Origin: Pseudooceanicola aestuarii | GTDB lineage: Bacteria > Pseudomonadota > Alphaproteobacteria > Rhodobacterales > Rhodobacteraceae | Direction: 5' to 3' | Assembly: GCF_010614805.1 (NCBI RefSeq) | Contig: NZ_JAAFZC010000002.1 | Coordinates: forward strand, 186,001-250,000 | Length of the DNA: 64,000 nt | Shown here: piece by piece, positions 28,301 to 34,646 of the stretch | Numbering within the stretch: position 1 is the stretch's first letter | How the letters are laid out: each line of letters begins with the position of its first letter | Program-made: the position numbers and the translations under genes | Notes under the pieces: generated by a model | Database searches by the model: none | Told to the model about the DNA's origin: nothing | What the model saw: the letters and a program-made list of their open reading frames with translations, nothing else

Positions 28301-29837
28301 GGTCGACCTTGCCCGCGCGGGTCAGCGGAAGGCTGGGCAACAGTTCGATCCGGCGCGGCATCACAGCCTCCGAGATCCGCCCGGCGGCGGCGGCGCGCAG
28401 ATCGGCGATGCGGGCCTCCGCCGGCATGTCTTCGGCGGCGGTGTGCACCACGACAAAGGCGGCAAGGCGCCGGGCCGTGCCGGCTCCCTCGACCTCTACC
28501 GCCGCATCGGCGATGCCGGGCAGATTGCGCAAGGTCGCCTCCACCCCGTCCAGCTCCACCCGCCGACCTGCAAGTTTCACCTGCCGATCCGACCGCCCCC
28601 GGAACAGAAGCGCACCGTCCGGCCCCGGCACGGCAAGATCTCCGGTCAGGTACAGCCGCCGCGCCCCCTCCCCCGTCCGGCCCGGCCGGGGATCGGCGAT
28701 GAAGGCCGCCGCCGTCAGGTCGTCACGGCCGAAATAACCCTGCGCAAGGCCGCTGCCGCCGATGGCGATCTGCCCGCCCTGCCCATCCGGCACGGGGGCC
28801 AGGTCGTCGCCCAGCAGCACCGCCTCTTCCCCCGGCAGGGGCTGGCCGATGGGAATGTCCCCGGTGGCCAGATCGTCGGGGGTGACCTGGTGCCAAAGGC
28901 TTTGCGCGCAGGTTTCCGTGGGGCCGTAGACGTTCAGCAATCGCAGATCCGGGTATCGGGCCAGCAGCCTGCGGGCATGGGGTACCGACATCACATCCCC
29001 CCCCGCCAGCGACAGGCGCAGGCTGGCAAAGGCGTCGATCTGGTGGTCGATCATCAGGTGGTGCAACCCGGCATACCAGCTGGCCACCGTCACCCGGTGC
29101 CCGGTCATGACACGCGCCACGTCGTCCAGACCAGGCAGGGCCTGCGGTACCACCGCCACCGCAGCGCCGGACAGCAGCGGCACCATGATGTCATAGAGCG
29201 ACCCGTCACAGGCGATCGTCGCCGCATGAAGCGCCACATCCCCGGGCGTCATCGCGATCTGCGGCTGCCCGGCCATGGCGGTCAGGGCGCGCTGCGGCAG
29301 CACCACCCCCTTGGGCCGTCCCGACGTGCCGGAGGTATAGAGGATACAGGCGGCATCGCCCGCCTGTACATGCGGCCAATAGGCGCCATCGGGGGCTGGC
29401 GCCGCCTGTCCCAGCACCTGTACCGGCCCCTGCGCCGGCTCTTGCCAGCCGGTCAGGACGCCCGCCTGCGGCGCCAGCTCCGGTGTGGCCAGAAGGGCGG
29501 CGGGGTTGACGTCGTCGGTGATGTCATGCAGATGCTCGGGTGCGAAACCGGGGTCCAGCGGGACATAGGCCGCACCCAGCCGCAAGCAGGCCAGCATGGC
29601 GACGATCGCTTCGACCCCGCGCCCGGCCAGGATCGCCACACGCGCGCCGCGCCCGATCCCGGCGCGGTGCAAGGCGAAGGCCTCGGCTTCGGCGCGGGTG
29701 GCGAGGCTGGCGTAGTCGATCACCTGCGCCGCGCACAGCAACGCAGGTGCCCGAGGCGCGGCCGCGACATGCGTGGCCAGCCGGGCGAACACGCCCTCCG
29801 GCATCGCTGCTGCGTCCTTTTGCGCCCGTGCCTGCAT
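19383..29837 (-). CDS. Hybrid NRPS-PKS megasynthase with aminotransferase domain
   Basis: 3484 residues. Domains: adenylation A1 (about 15-515; LYTSGTSGRPKG, NVYGPTE, AGKVDRKAL); PCP (Ser636 in DLGGTSL); ketosynthase (about 700-1125; Cys879, His1015, His1052); acyltransferase (about 1265-1570; Ser1365 in GHSVGE, and HAFHS, the malonyl-type signature); ACP (Ser1721 in LGFDSL); an Ala/Pro-rich linker (about 1760-1925); class III PLP aminotransferase (about 1925-2370; Lys2203 in TYGKVVGGG); condensation (about 2390-2830; HHIAVDGWS); adenylation A2 (about 2845-3330; pocket residues read D-I-L-Q-L-G-M-I-W, the known glycine code); PCP (Ser3407 in LGADSL); basic C-terminal tail. KS-AT-ACP-aminotransferase-C is the order used by mycosubtilin/iturin synthases to make beta-amino acyl chains. 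No ketoreductase is present. AGGGAGGG lies 9 nt before ATG 29837; the frame stays open upstream to 30044. Confidence 0.95.
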   Translation of the reverse strand: MQARAQKDAAAMPEGVFARLATHVAAAPRAPALLCAAQVIDYASLATRAEAEAFALHRAGIGRGARVAILAGRGVEAIVAMLACLRLGAAYVPLDPGFAPEHLHDITDDVNPAALLATPELAPQAGVLTGWQEPAQGPVQVLGQAAPAPDGAYWPHVQAGDAACILYTSGTSGRPKGVVLPQRALTAMAGQPQIAMTPGDVALHAATIACDGSLYDIMVPLLSGAAVAVVPQALPGLDDVARVMTGHRVTVASWYAGLHHLMIDHQIDAFASLRLSLAGGDVMSVPHARRLLARYPDLRLLNVYGPTETCAQSLWHQVTPDDLATGDIPIGQPLPGEEAVLLGDDLAPVPDGQGGQIAIGGSGLAQGYFGRDDLTAAAFIADPRPGRTGEGARRLYLTGDLAVPGPDGALLFRGRSDRQVKLAGRRVELDGVEATLRNLPGIADAAVEVEGAGTARRLAAFVVVHTAAEDMPAEARIADLRAAAAGRISEAVMPRRIELLPSLPLTRAGKVDRKALRARLAQGATMADGTAGPDSSDAEVPGRAGRAVARAAAGSAEPRSPGDAGTETRIGQTETAATESILAESIAPEPARAEHAATRTETARDLIPTIAAIWQSVLGGAPPAPGQTFFDLGGTSLQLIEVHALMERDLARRFDIATLFDTPRLGDLAGVLARLPTAAAAPPAEAPVPAVTSADRSHPPASGAIAIVGMAARLPGVADLTQLWDVLQEGRSVITRFDPAEAEDSADPATRARPDYVPARSILPDVDQFDAPFFGMRPREAAQTDPQGRIFLEIAQHALDDAGLDPQRFAGAVGVYAGASMSTYLLENLLPDRAALRAFTSGFQLDYTLLSGNDSDGIATRTAYRLGLTGAAVSVNTACSTSLVAIAQAVMALRAGAVDAALAGGVSITFPQKRGYLHQAGGMASPDGLCRPFDAQAGGTVFGHGAGIVVLKRLEDAQAAGDRIHAVIRGAGLNNDGADKMSYTAPSGAGQAAAIRRALADAGVAPSQIGHVECHGTATPLGDPVEIAGLRAAFDGATTPCALGSVKGNLGHLDAAAGVVGVIKTALVLQRGIVPPVPHFTALNPRITLEGTGFRVPQAPEGWPQTGLRRAGVSSFGVGGTNAHLVMEQAGPAPELGPVVQEGRAAMVEPQGDAPQILPLSAATPEALHAMAQRLADQLDDPPRPGPEVSPPVPDARQPDPKPMPKPEPMPLPMSDPAPLVDVARTLQRGRRQFGWRAAVVARTRAEAAAALRAQTAPPRRTTDAPEVIFLFPGQGAQYPGMGAGLYDSAPEYRHWIDKGAALLEPTLGEDLRPLLLGRGLGDADAARALTRTRLTQPALFLTEYALARLWEARGVRPDVMIGHSVGEFTAAALANVLRFEDALTLIAARGQLMMDQPAGAMLSVRASEDTLAPHLDGLEIAARNAPELQVVAGPEGPIAALAARLAGAGIATQPLQTSHAFHSAMMDPVIDPLRALAAGMTLRAPDRRIISTVTGAVLTAEQAQSPDYWARQARACVNFRAALTAACPNSPDGAERAEGSETRSPVLVEAGPGRILTTLAGQILRRGSHRGLFHSLPDHARSVSDDISMAVAASDLWSAGLPLDWDQWGAAQGRVTTLPAYPFQRRRHWVDPPEGGAAPPADIAPPPAIPTQERPAMINPAETSQGSAQAVSQTAPPAATDLPRKDRLIPVLATCLADLSGEEISAQEADVPFLELGFDSLFMGQVSQALARDFGVTIGFRRLLSDLSSLRTLAAHLDAEMPAEPEASPAAPATPTAAPTAMPPAAPAVAAQPAAPAPVSPQTPAGQSTPMAMAEATAMAGLPGAAGVMQAQLQTMQAVFAQQLQALGQPRSGAGAIASATLPDAPAGTVPQPSAPAEAATDAPAAGPAPLAEAPASEAPVAEPTAFRTGRGPSVTGGTLTAAQRAFARDLAARYSAKHPASKAATARHRATLADPRTAAGFRADWKELTFPIVAERAHGAWLHDPDGNDFVDLVNGFGQTAFGHSPDFVTEAVTRQMARGFPIGPQSDLAGPVAEKFARATGHQRVTFCNTGSEAVMAAMRLARTVTGREKIVVFDRDYHGQFDEVLVKGRARGDAPDALPIAPGIPRSGLTNMVVLRYGSDDALAWMRAHAAEVAGVIVEPVQSRHPAHRPEEFVRTLRQITREAGAALIMDEVVTGFRTGPRGMQGIWDIQGDMATYGKVVGGGMPIGVLAGDARWMDALDGGDWSFGDDSRPEAVPTFFAGTFVRHPLVLAAVDATLDHMEAHGDALWQGAAARCASLAARLGGIMTTRGLPDLIESYSSWFVINVTDHDPRASLLFPLMRMQGVHVMDGFCAFLTTRHGTAECDRVAAAFETALDQLLSVGILNDLRLNDPETGTANEVTRGSASAFTDPIPLTPGQREIWMAHQMGGLSAAAFNESGTLWLDGSLDTAALTTALHGLVARHEALRLRFARSGEYFTVEEPDCPLNRLDLSDAEDPAAALAALIAQDGAVPFDLTAAPPLRLQLVALAPERHALVLTAHHIAVDGWSFGVLLDDLAALYAAAVAGQAVDLLPAPSFAAHARSLAPTQAAGTGGQAAQALDHWVALHRDPAPLPDLPTDRPRPDPRRFEGGTVFHEIPAELSRAVKRAGGAQGCTLFATTFAAMQMLVHRLTGARDIVLGVPTAAQQQMERPDLVGHCVNFLPIRAPLAAKARVASHLATAREALMQAFDHQDTTFGTIVEALRLPRRMDRLPLTEIEFNLEKDGAVTGMPGVQAEFRPNAKQAVNFDLFFNLCETAQGLRIDAHYNAALLDGATVEGWCRAYETILAEIARQPDQPVATLPLLPAKALDRAMLCATPTDYDRSATLPDLVARGAALAPDALAVSAVDDDLTHAELAARSDALAALIQRSVPDQGQRVAVCLPRGAGMLVGLLAVLKAGQAYVPLDPRQPQARLRMICDTAQVAAILTDTPATAPFAGETPVILAGDAAPGDSPAPITTTPRDTAYVIFTSGSTGTPKGVAVPHGAVVNFLTSMAGTPGMGPQDRLLAVTTAMFDIAVLELFLPLITGAGLVIAPTEDVVDAFRLADRLGQGDITMMQATPTLWDMVLTAGFTPRAGLRMLCGGEPLARDLADRLTRQGAELWNMYGPTETTIWSALRRIEPGAEITVGGPIANTDLLILDPVGQPVLPGQTGELNIGGAGLAQGYFNRPDLTDRAFREVTIGGVARRLYATGDLARLTPAGEITVLGRIDTQVKLRGFRIELGEIETRLRAQPGIAQAAVDLRRLGTGDARLTAWLVTEPGQVADPAALARDLATDLPDYMIPRSWVTLEALPQTGNGKLDRKALPDPEESRPAAPQPAAPARGGGVEGRTATPGDAAAPQGTAILPATPTEQRIAAHWAAGLDLPEVSVTTPLFALGADSLAIFRIAARMLQDGLDLDARDMLTHSDVRSLAVFHDARRTQPTSGAGPQIRTRPALAEYRHGARRPPLGSIGRRAVS

Positions 29838-30233
29838 GGCCGGTGCCCTCCCTGAACTGCGCGCCGTCGAATCGCAGATGCGGGCCGCCTGCGGCCGGTC
29901 CTGCGGATGGGACATCGGTCCCCGCAACCGGACCACCCCTGATCCTCTGGTTGCCGACGCTGCGATCGCGCCCCCGGTGAAGACATGTCTGTAAACCGCA
30001 GGCAGGGTCAAAGCCCGCGGCAGGGCGAGGCGGGCGAGATCCACCTAACCATCTGACCAACCAAAACTTTATGGAAATCTTCGAGAGGACACAGCCACCG
30101 GAACGGGCCGCGATTGTCGCGCATTCACGAACAGCCCGCCCGGTTTTCCGGGATTGGATCGTGCCACACGCCAAGCGGGTGTTCGAAACGGCTGCCGGGC
30201 CGGATGGGGATCGCGCGTGATTCGCGCGGGCTT
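29838..30233. other. Leader and promoter region of the NRPS-PKS operon
   Basis: This 396-bp gap separates the synthase start from the 3' end of the polysaccharide genes. It has an AT-richer pocket at about 30045-30085, unlike its surroundings. A weak -35-like TTGACC on the minus strand lies at 30006-30011, without a good -10. A CCCGG-TTTT-CCGGG hairpin at 30139-30152 could end minus-strand transcripts of the methyltransferase gene, but it has no U-run. I see no coding gene or recognised operator. Confidence 0.45.
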
Positions 30234-31016
30234 TCAGTCGCGGTGCAGCAGATAGCCCCGGCTGTAGCTGCGCCCGGTCCAGGGATGGGTGGGGATGACG
30301 TGCCCCAGCTCGGGGATATCCCATTGATCGGCCAGCCGGTAGCCGGTCGCCGCCAGCTCCGCCTGCCAGTCGCGGGCGCCGCGAATCCGGTAGGGCACGC
30401 GCTGTGTCCCGATCCGCTCCAGCGTGACCAGCGTGGGCCCGTCGCGCAGGGCGACCTTGTTCAGGATCAGGTGACGCGGTGGCGCCGTCAGCTGGCCCAG
30501 CAGCTCCGGCAGGGGCCGGTCGAGATATTGCAGCAGCCCGGAGGCCAACAGCACATCCGCTCTCCCTGCCTGCGCCGGATCGGTGCAGAATTCCAGCGCC
30601 GCAGGAAGCGCGCCCGCCGCCTGCATCCGCCGGGCATGGGCGACGATGGCGGGCAGATCCTGCACCGTCCAGCGCACGCCGCCCAGATCCAGCAGGTCGG
30701 CAAAGGCAATGTACTTGGTCCCCAGGTGCCCGCCTGCGTCGATCAGCCTGCCATCGCGCGGCAGCAGCCGGTCCAGCCAGAACAGTACCGGGTAATCCCA
30801 GGGCGCGCGCTGGCACATCTCCGCAAAGGAGACATCGGCGATGCCGGCGCTGTCATAGCCCGCGCGGTGATCCGCCGGCAGCGCGGCCAGGGCGGCGGCA
30901 CGGTCCGGCCAGGCGCCGCGAAACCGGGAGTGACGCCCGGCGGCAGCCCGCAGGTGGACCAGCCCGACCCCGGCCAGCATCCGGGCCAGGCGCAGCGGCG
31001 AACGCGGAAAGCTCAT
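30234..31016 (-). CDS. TIGR04325-type putative methyltransferase
   Basis: 260 residues from ATG 31016, coupled by ATGA to the flippase gene before it. A SAM-binding-like Rossmann segment is seen at RLIDAGGHLGTKYIAFADLL, followed by VQDLPAIVAHARR and DVLLASGLLQYLD, the pattern of the TIGR04325 family found in polysaccharide and methyltransferase clusters. The C-terminal half has LILNKVALRDGPTLVTLERI and ends in a conserved-looking aromatic stretch. It probably modifies a surface glycan or its carrier; the chemistry is unproven. It ends about 400 bp from the synthase start on the same strand, so read-through into the synthase operon is conceivable. Confidence 0.8.
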   Translation of the reverse strand: MSFPRSPLRLARMLAGVGLVHLRAAAGRHSRFRGAWPDRAAALAALPADHRAGYDSAGIADVSFAEMCQRAPWDYPVLFWLDRLLPRDGRLIDAGGHLGTKYIAFADLLDLGGVRWTVQDLPAIVAHARRMQAAGALPAALEFCTDPAQAGRADVLLASGLLQYLDRPLPELLGQLTAPPRHLILNKVALRDGPTLVTLERIGTQRVPYRIRGARDWQAELAATGYRLADQWDIPELGHVIPTHPWTGRSYSRGYLLHRD

Positions 31017-32548
31017 GGTGTCTCCGCCCTCCAACTGGCGAGAAGCCCGCGCAGGAACCGGCGGTCCAGCAGCACCAGCAGCCCCAGATACCCTGACAAC
31101 GCCACGATCCCGAAGCCGAAGGCCCGCAGCAAGGGCGGCAGCTCCAACGGCGCACAGATCCAGTGCAGTGCCGGGTAGATCCCCGCTGCGATCACCAGCG
31201 GCCCCAGCGGCCGCCGCGCGGCGCGCCAGATCGCCGGCCAATCCGCCCCGGCGTGGCGCATGTGCAACCGGATCGTCGCCGCCAGGATCGCCGCCGAAAT
31301 CGCCACCTGCCCCCAGGCCACCGCCCGCAGCCCGAATTGCGCCGACACCAGCGTCAGCCCGGTGGAAATCACGAAGACCACGGCGGTGAAGCGCGCCAGC
31401 TGTCCGGCCTTGCCCGACAGCGACATCAGCGGTTCGGTCACCAGGCCGGGCACGGTCAGGATCCGCGCGATCGCCAGGATCGCGACCAGCGGCGCCGCCG
31501 GCAACCATTCGGCGCTGAGCAGCCCGCCCACCAGGTCCTCGGCGGCCACGATCAGCCAGACCAGCATCGGCCCCGCCACCGCAAACAGCATTTGCATGTA
31601 GCGGGCCAGCGCTCCGGTCATGCGCGCCTGCCCCTCCTCGGGTGTGGCGACCTGAGCGCCGGCGCCGTCGCGGGCCTGGCGCAGGCGGGTCCAGGCGAGC
31701 AGCTGACCGGGCACCATGATGACCTCGGCCACCGCGCTGACCAGCCGTTCGGCGGCGCGGAAATAGCCCACCGCCGCCGGTCCAAGGAAGGCGCCCACGA
31801 TGAACACCGCCGCATAAAGGCGGGTGAATATCAGCATCCGACTGGCGAAGATGCGGATGGAGAACGCCCACAGGTCTTTGAACTGCGCCAGCGCCATGCC
31901 CGGCATCGGCGCCATTCGCGTCACCCGGAAGCTGAGGACCAGTTGCACCACCTGCGCCGCCAGCCGCCCGTAAACCAGCGAGAACACCCCGTGCCCCTGC
32001 AACAGGGTTCCAAGGGCGACGACCAGGCCCGCCGCCTCGGCTCCGATCTCGCACAGGGCGGAGGATTTGAGCCGGTCGAGCCAGGTCATCACCCCCTTCT
32101 GCGCGGCACAGACCGTGGCAAGCCAGACCCACAAAGCGAACAACGACATCAGCAAAACCGTGTCGCCGGTCAGGCCGAACAGCCCGGCGAGCTGCGCCCC
32201 CGCCAGCCCGGCCAACGCGAAGATCAGCCCGGACAGGATGGCGACAAAGACCACCTGGCGCGGCACGAGGGCATCGCCGTTCCACGACATGATATAGGGC
32301 GCCCAGCCGACTTCGGCGGCACGCAGCAGCAGGATCGCACAGGCGGAGACCAGGGCGAAGATGCCGAACTCCTCTGGCCCCAGCAGGCGCGCGGCGACAA
32401 CGAAAATGGTGAACTGACTGACCTGCGCGCCGATCCGTTCCGCCATCGTCACCGCGCCGTCGCCCAGCGTCTTGCGCGTCGTGCCAACCGCTGGCGGCGC
32501 GGCGAGTCCCGGATCTGGGGGGGAGACGGGAGAAGGGAGGTCAGCCAT
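31013..32548 (-). CDS. Wzx-like polysaccharide flippase / lipopolysaccharide biosynthesis membrane protein
   Basis: 511 residues with about twelve to fourteen hydrophobic segments and a cytoplasmic N-terminal tail of ~30 residues. The start of the membrane part, with RIGAQVSQFTIFVVAARLLGPEEFG, fits the MOP superfamily of polysaccharide exporters (Wzx/RfbX), including the ARLLGPEEFG-type motif after the first helix. It would move lipid-linked oligosaccharide across the inner membrane. It is divergent from the priming sugar transferase and coupled to the methyltransferase. Export of the NRPS product is an alternative suggested only by position. Confidence 0.87.
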   Translation of the reverse strand: MADLPSPVSPPDPGLAAPPAVGTTRKTLGDGAVTMAERIGAQVSQFTIFVVAARLLGPEEFGIFALVSACAILLLRAAEVGWAPYIMSWNGDALVPRQVVFVAILSGLIFALAGLAGAQLAGLFGLTGDTVLLMSLFALWVWLATVCAAQKGVMTWLDRLKSSALCEIGAEAAGLVVALGTLLQGHGVFSLVYGRLAAQVVQLVLSFRVTRMAPMPGMALAQFKDLWAFSIRIFASRMLIFTRLYAAVFIVGAFLGPAAVGYFRAAERLVSAVAEVIMVPGQLLAWTRLRQARDGAGAQVATPEEGQARMTGALARYMQMLFAVAGPMLVWLIVAAEDLVGGLLSAEWLPAAPLVAILAIARILTVPGLVTEPLMSLSGKAGQLARFTAVVFVISTGLTLVSAQFGLRAVAWGQVAISAAILAATIRLHMRHAGADWPAIWRAARRPLGPLVIAAGIYPALHWICAPLELPPLLRAFGFGIVALSGYLGLLVLLDRRFLRGLLASWRAETP

Positions 32549-32873
32549 TGGACTGCGGGCGGATCATGGGCGGGATCTTCCTGACGTTGGGCAGGGCCTC
32601 TATTGCGGCAATCGGTCGGTTTGGCGACCTGAAGATGGCGCAATTCCGGCAATATGGGGCCATAATTCCGGTCATGTTTCGCAATTCGAAACACTGTGTT
32701 TCCGGCCACCCTCCCACGCCCCTGCCCCGCCTGGCGATGCCAGTCCGCCGTTTCCGGATCGCGAACGCTGTGTTCCACAGCCTGACCCACGGAAGTGCCG
32801 CGAAGCCGTTACAAAGAGGACAGGCATGATTCGGCACTGACCAGGGACGGAGCCTTTGCGGCTCTGGCAGTGT
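32549..32873. promoter_or_regulatory. Divergent promoter region of the polysaccharide genes, rich in dyads
   Basis: This gap separates the flippase and sugar-transferase genes and is less GC-rich than its surroundings. AATTCCGG occurs twice at 32642 and 32664, 22 bp apart. GTTTCG-CAATT-CGAAAC (32676-32692) overlaps GAAACAC-T-GTGTTTC (32688-32702), giving a chain of three GAAAC/GTTTC half-sites. A third dyad, GCTGTG-TTC-CACAGC, lies at 32767-32781. Such a layout suggests binding by one or more dimeric regulators; none is identified. Confidence 0.55.
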
Positions 32874-33587
32874 ATGACACAAATATCGACGACCAACCTG
32901 GCGGGTCAATTCTCCGGCGGGTTGCGTCTTGCAGACTTCTCCACCCCGGCGGAACGCGCATCTCGCGACCGGGCGCATGGCCCCTGGGCCAAGGCGCTGT
33001 TCGATCGGGCCTTTGCCGCCGTGGCACTGATCCTGGCACTGCCGATCATGGCGGCGGTGGCGGCGGTGCTGCTGGTCACCGATGGCCGGCCGCTGGTCTA
33101 TGGGCACCGGCGCATCGGGCGGGATGGCACGTCTTTTGTCTGCTGGAAATTCCGGACCATGGTCGTCGATGCCGATGCCCGGCTGGAGGAGGCCCTGGCC
33201 TCCAGCCCCGAGATGCGCGCCGAATGGGAAGCCCGGCGCAAGTTGACCAACGACCCCCGCCTGAACGCCGTCGGTGCCCTGCTGCGGCGCACCAGCCTGG
33301 ACGAGCTGCCGCAGTTCTGGAACGTGCTGCGCGGTGACATGGCGATGGTCGGGCCGCGCCCGATCACCCGCTCGGAACTGGCCTATTACGGGCTCTACGT
33401 CACCGATTACACCTCGGTTCGTCCGGGGCTGACGGGGGCGTGGCAGATCGGAGGGCGCAGCGATACCAGCTATGCGGCGCGGGTGGCGATGGATGTGAAA
33501 TACGTGCGCGGCTATACCTTTATGGGCGATCTGGTGATCATCCTGCGCACCGTGCGGGCCGTGGCCGGCATGATCGGTGCACGGTAG
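32874..33587 (+). CDS. Priming sugar (undecaprenyl-phosphate) transferase, ExoY/WcaJ type
   Basis: 237 residues. An N-terminal hydrophobic helix (about 38-62) is followed by the bacterial sugar-transferase domain: GRDGTSFVCWKFRTM, RLNAVGALLRRTSLDELPQ, NVLRGDMAMVGPRP and SVRPGLTGAWQ, all diagnostic. It moves a sugar phosphate to undecaprenyl phosphate and so starts repeat-unit synthesis at the inner membrane. An ATG at 32874 is used; a TTG at 32856 in the same frame is an alternative, and neither has a strong ribosome-binding site. It is followed after 9 bp by a glycosyltransferase gene. Confidence 0.92.
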   Translation: MTQISTTNLAGQFSGGLRLADFSTPAERASRDRAHGPWAKALFDRAFAAVALILALPIMAAVAAVLLVTDGRPLVYGHRRIGRDGTSFVCWKFRTMVVDADARLEEALASSPEMRAEWEARRKLTNDPRLNAVGALLRRTSLDELPQFWNVLRGDMAMVGPRPITRSELAYYGLYVTDYTSVRPGLTGAWQIGGRSDTSYAARVAMDVKYVRGYTFMGDLVIILRTVRAVAGMIGAR

Positions 33588-33596
33588 GCGGGCGCG

Positions 33597-34646
33597 ATGT
33601 TGCATCACCCCCTCTCCCCGCTGGGCGCGGATGCGGCGGCGGCCCCCCGCGCGCCGGAGCATGGCCGCGTCGCCGATGGCGCAGATGGTCGGGCCGGGTC
33701 TGCGAACCACCCCCGTGCCATGATCGGCGACCCGCGCCCCCTGTCCGCCGCCGTGCTGGAACGTCTGCCGGCCGCGCCGGTGGTGATCGCCATCGCCTCC
33801 ACCGGGCGGGCGCCGGTGTTGCGGCGCACGCTGGATCACCTGGCCGCGCGGCCCAATCTGCCCGACCTTGTCCTGACCGCGGTGGCCAGCGCCGCTGACC
33901 TGGCCGGCATCCCCACGGAGGGCTGGCCCTTTCCGCTGGACCTGCGGATCACCGCCAAGGGATCGTGCAGTCAGCGCAACGCGCTGCTGGACGTGGCGCC
34001 CGAGGACGCCCTGCTTCTGTTTCTCGACGATGATTTCCTCATCGGCGACACCTATATCCCGGCGCTGCGCCGGCTGTTCGCCCGGCATTCCGACATCGCG
34101 CTGGTCACTGGCCATGTGGTCGCCGACGGCATTCTGGGCCCCGGGTTCGACCATGACACCGGCGCACGCCTGCTGGCCAATGCCGACCCGGTGCTGGACC
34201 CGCTGAGCGAGGTCTACAATGGCTACGGCTGCAACATGGCGCTGCGCGCCATCACTGCCCGCCGCGCCGGAATCCGCTTTGACGAGGCGCTGCCGCGCTA
34301 CGGCTGGCTGGAGGATGTGGATTTCTCTCGGCGCCTGGCCGGCCATGGCCGGATCATGCGCAATCCCGAGATGCGGGGCGTGCACCTGGGGACCAAGTCC
34401 GGGCGCTCGCGCGGCGACCTGCTGGGCTATTCGCAGGTTGCCAATCCGATCTACCTGCTGCGCAAGGGCACGTTGACGCGGCGCCGGGCGCTACGGATGC
34501 TGCTGCGCAATTGCATGGGCAACCTGCTGCACCTGCCGCTGCGCGATCCGCTGGTGGATCGGCGCGGACGGGTGGCGGGCAATTCCATGGCCCTGCGCGA
34601 CCTGCTGCGCGGGCGACTTTCCCCGGATCGGATCCTGACACTGTGA
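33597..34646 (+). CDS. Glycosyltransferase family 2-like protein
   Basis: 349 residues. A GT-A fold begins at about residue 60 (PVVIAIASTGRAPVLRRTLDHL), with the nucleotide-sugar and metal site LLFLDDDFLI (about 140-149) and an acidic LEDVDFSRRL further on, where the catalytic base is expected. The first ~40 residues are Ala/Gly-rich and unlike the family, so a start at the ATG at 33720 is possible. It would add a sugar to the lipid-linked intermediate made by the preceding transferase. Its stop overlaps the next gene's GTG start (GTGA). Confidence 0.85.
   Translation: MLHHPLSPLGADAAAAPRAPEHGRVADGADGRAGSANHPRAMIGDPRPLSAAVLERLPAAPVVIAIASTGRAPVLRRTLDHLAARPNLPDLVLTAVASAADLAGIPTEGWPFPLDLRITAKGSCSQRNALLDVAPEDALLLFLDDDFLIGDTYIPALRRLFARHSDIALVTGHVVADGILGPGFDHDTGARLLANADPVLDPLSEVYNGYGCNMALRAITARRAGIRFDEALPRYGWLEDVDFSRRLAGHGRIMRNPEMRGVHLGTKSGRSRGDLLGYSQVANPIYLLRKGTLTRRRALRMLLRNCMGNLLHLPLRDPLVDRRGRVAGNSMALRDLLRGRLSPDRILTL

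Noticed and set aside
26466..29855. A 1129-residue open frame on the plus strand opposite the NRPS-PKS gene, and similar long frames at 21468-24260, 17818-19515 and 14010-15800
   Set aside because: They lie antisense to well-supported domains, are rich in Gln, His, Arg and Gly, and show no family motifs. They are typical high-GC antisense frames.
31017..32285. Extension of the methyltransferase frame to 683 residues
   Set aside because: The added part is an alternative frame of the flippase gene; the coupled ATG at 31016 fits the family length.
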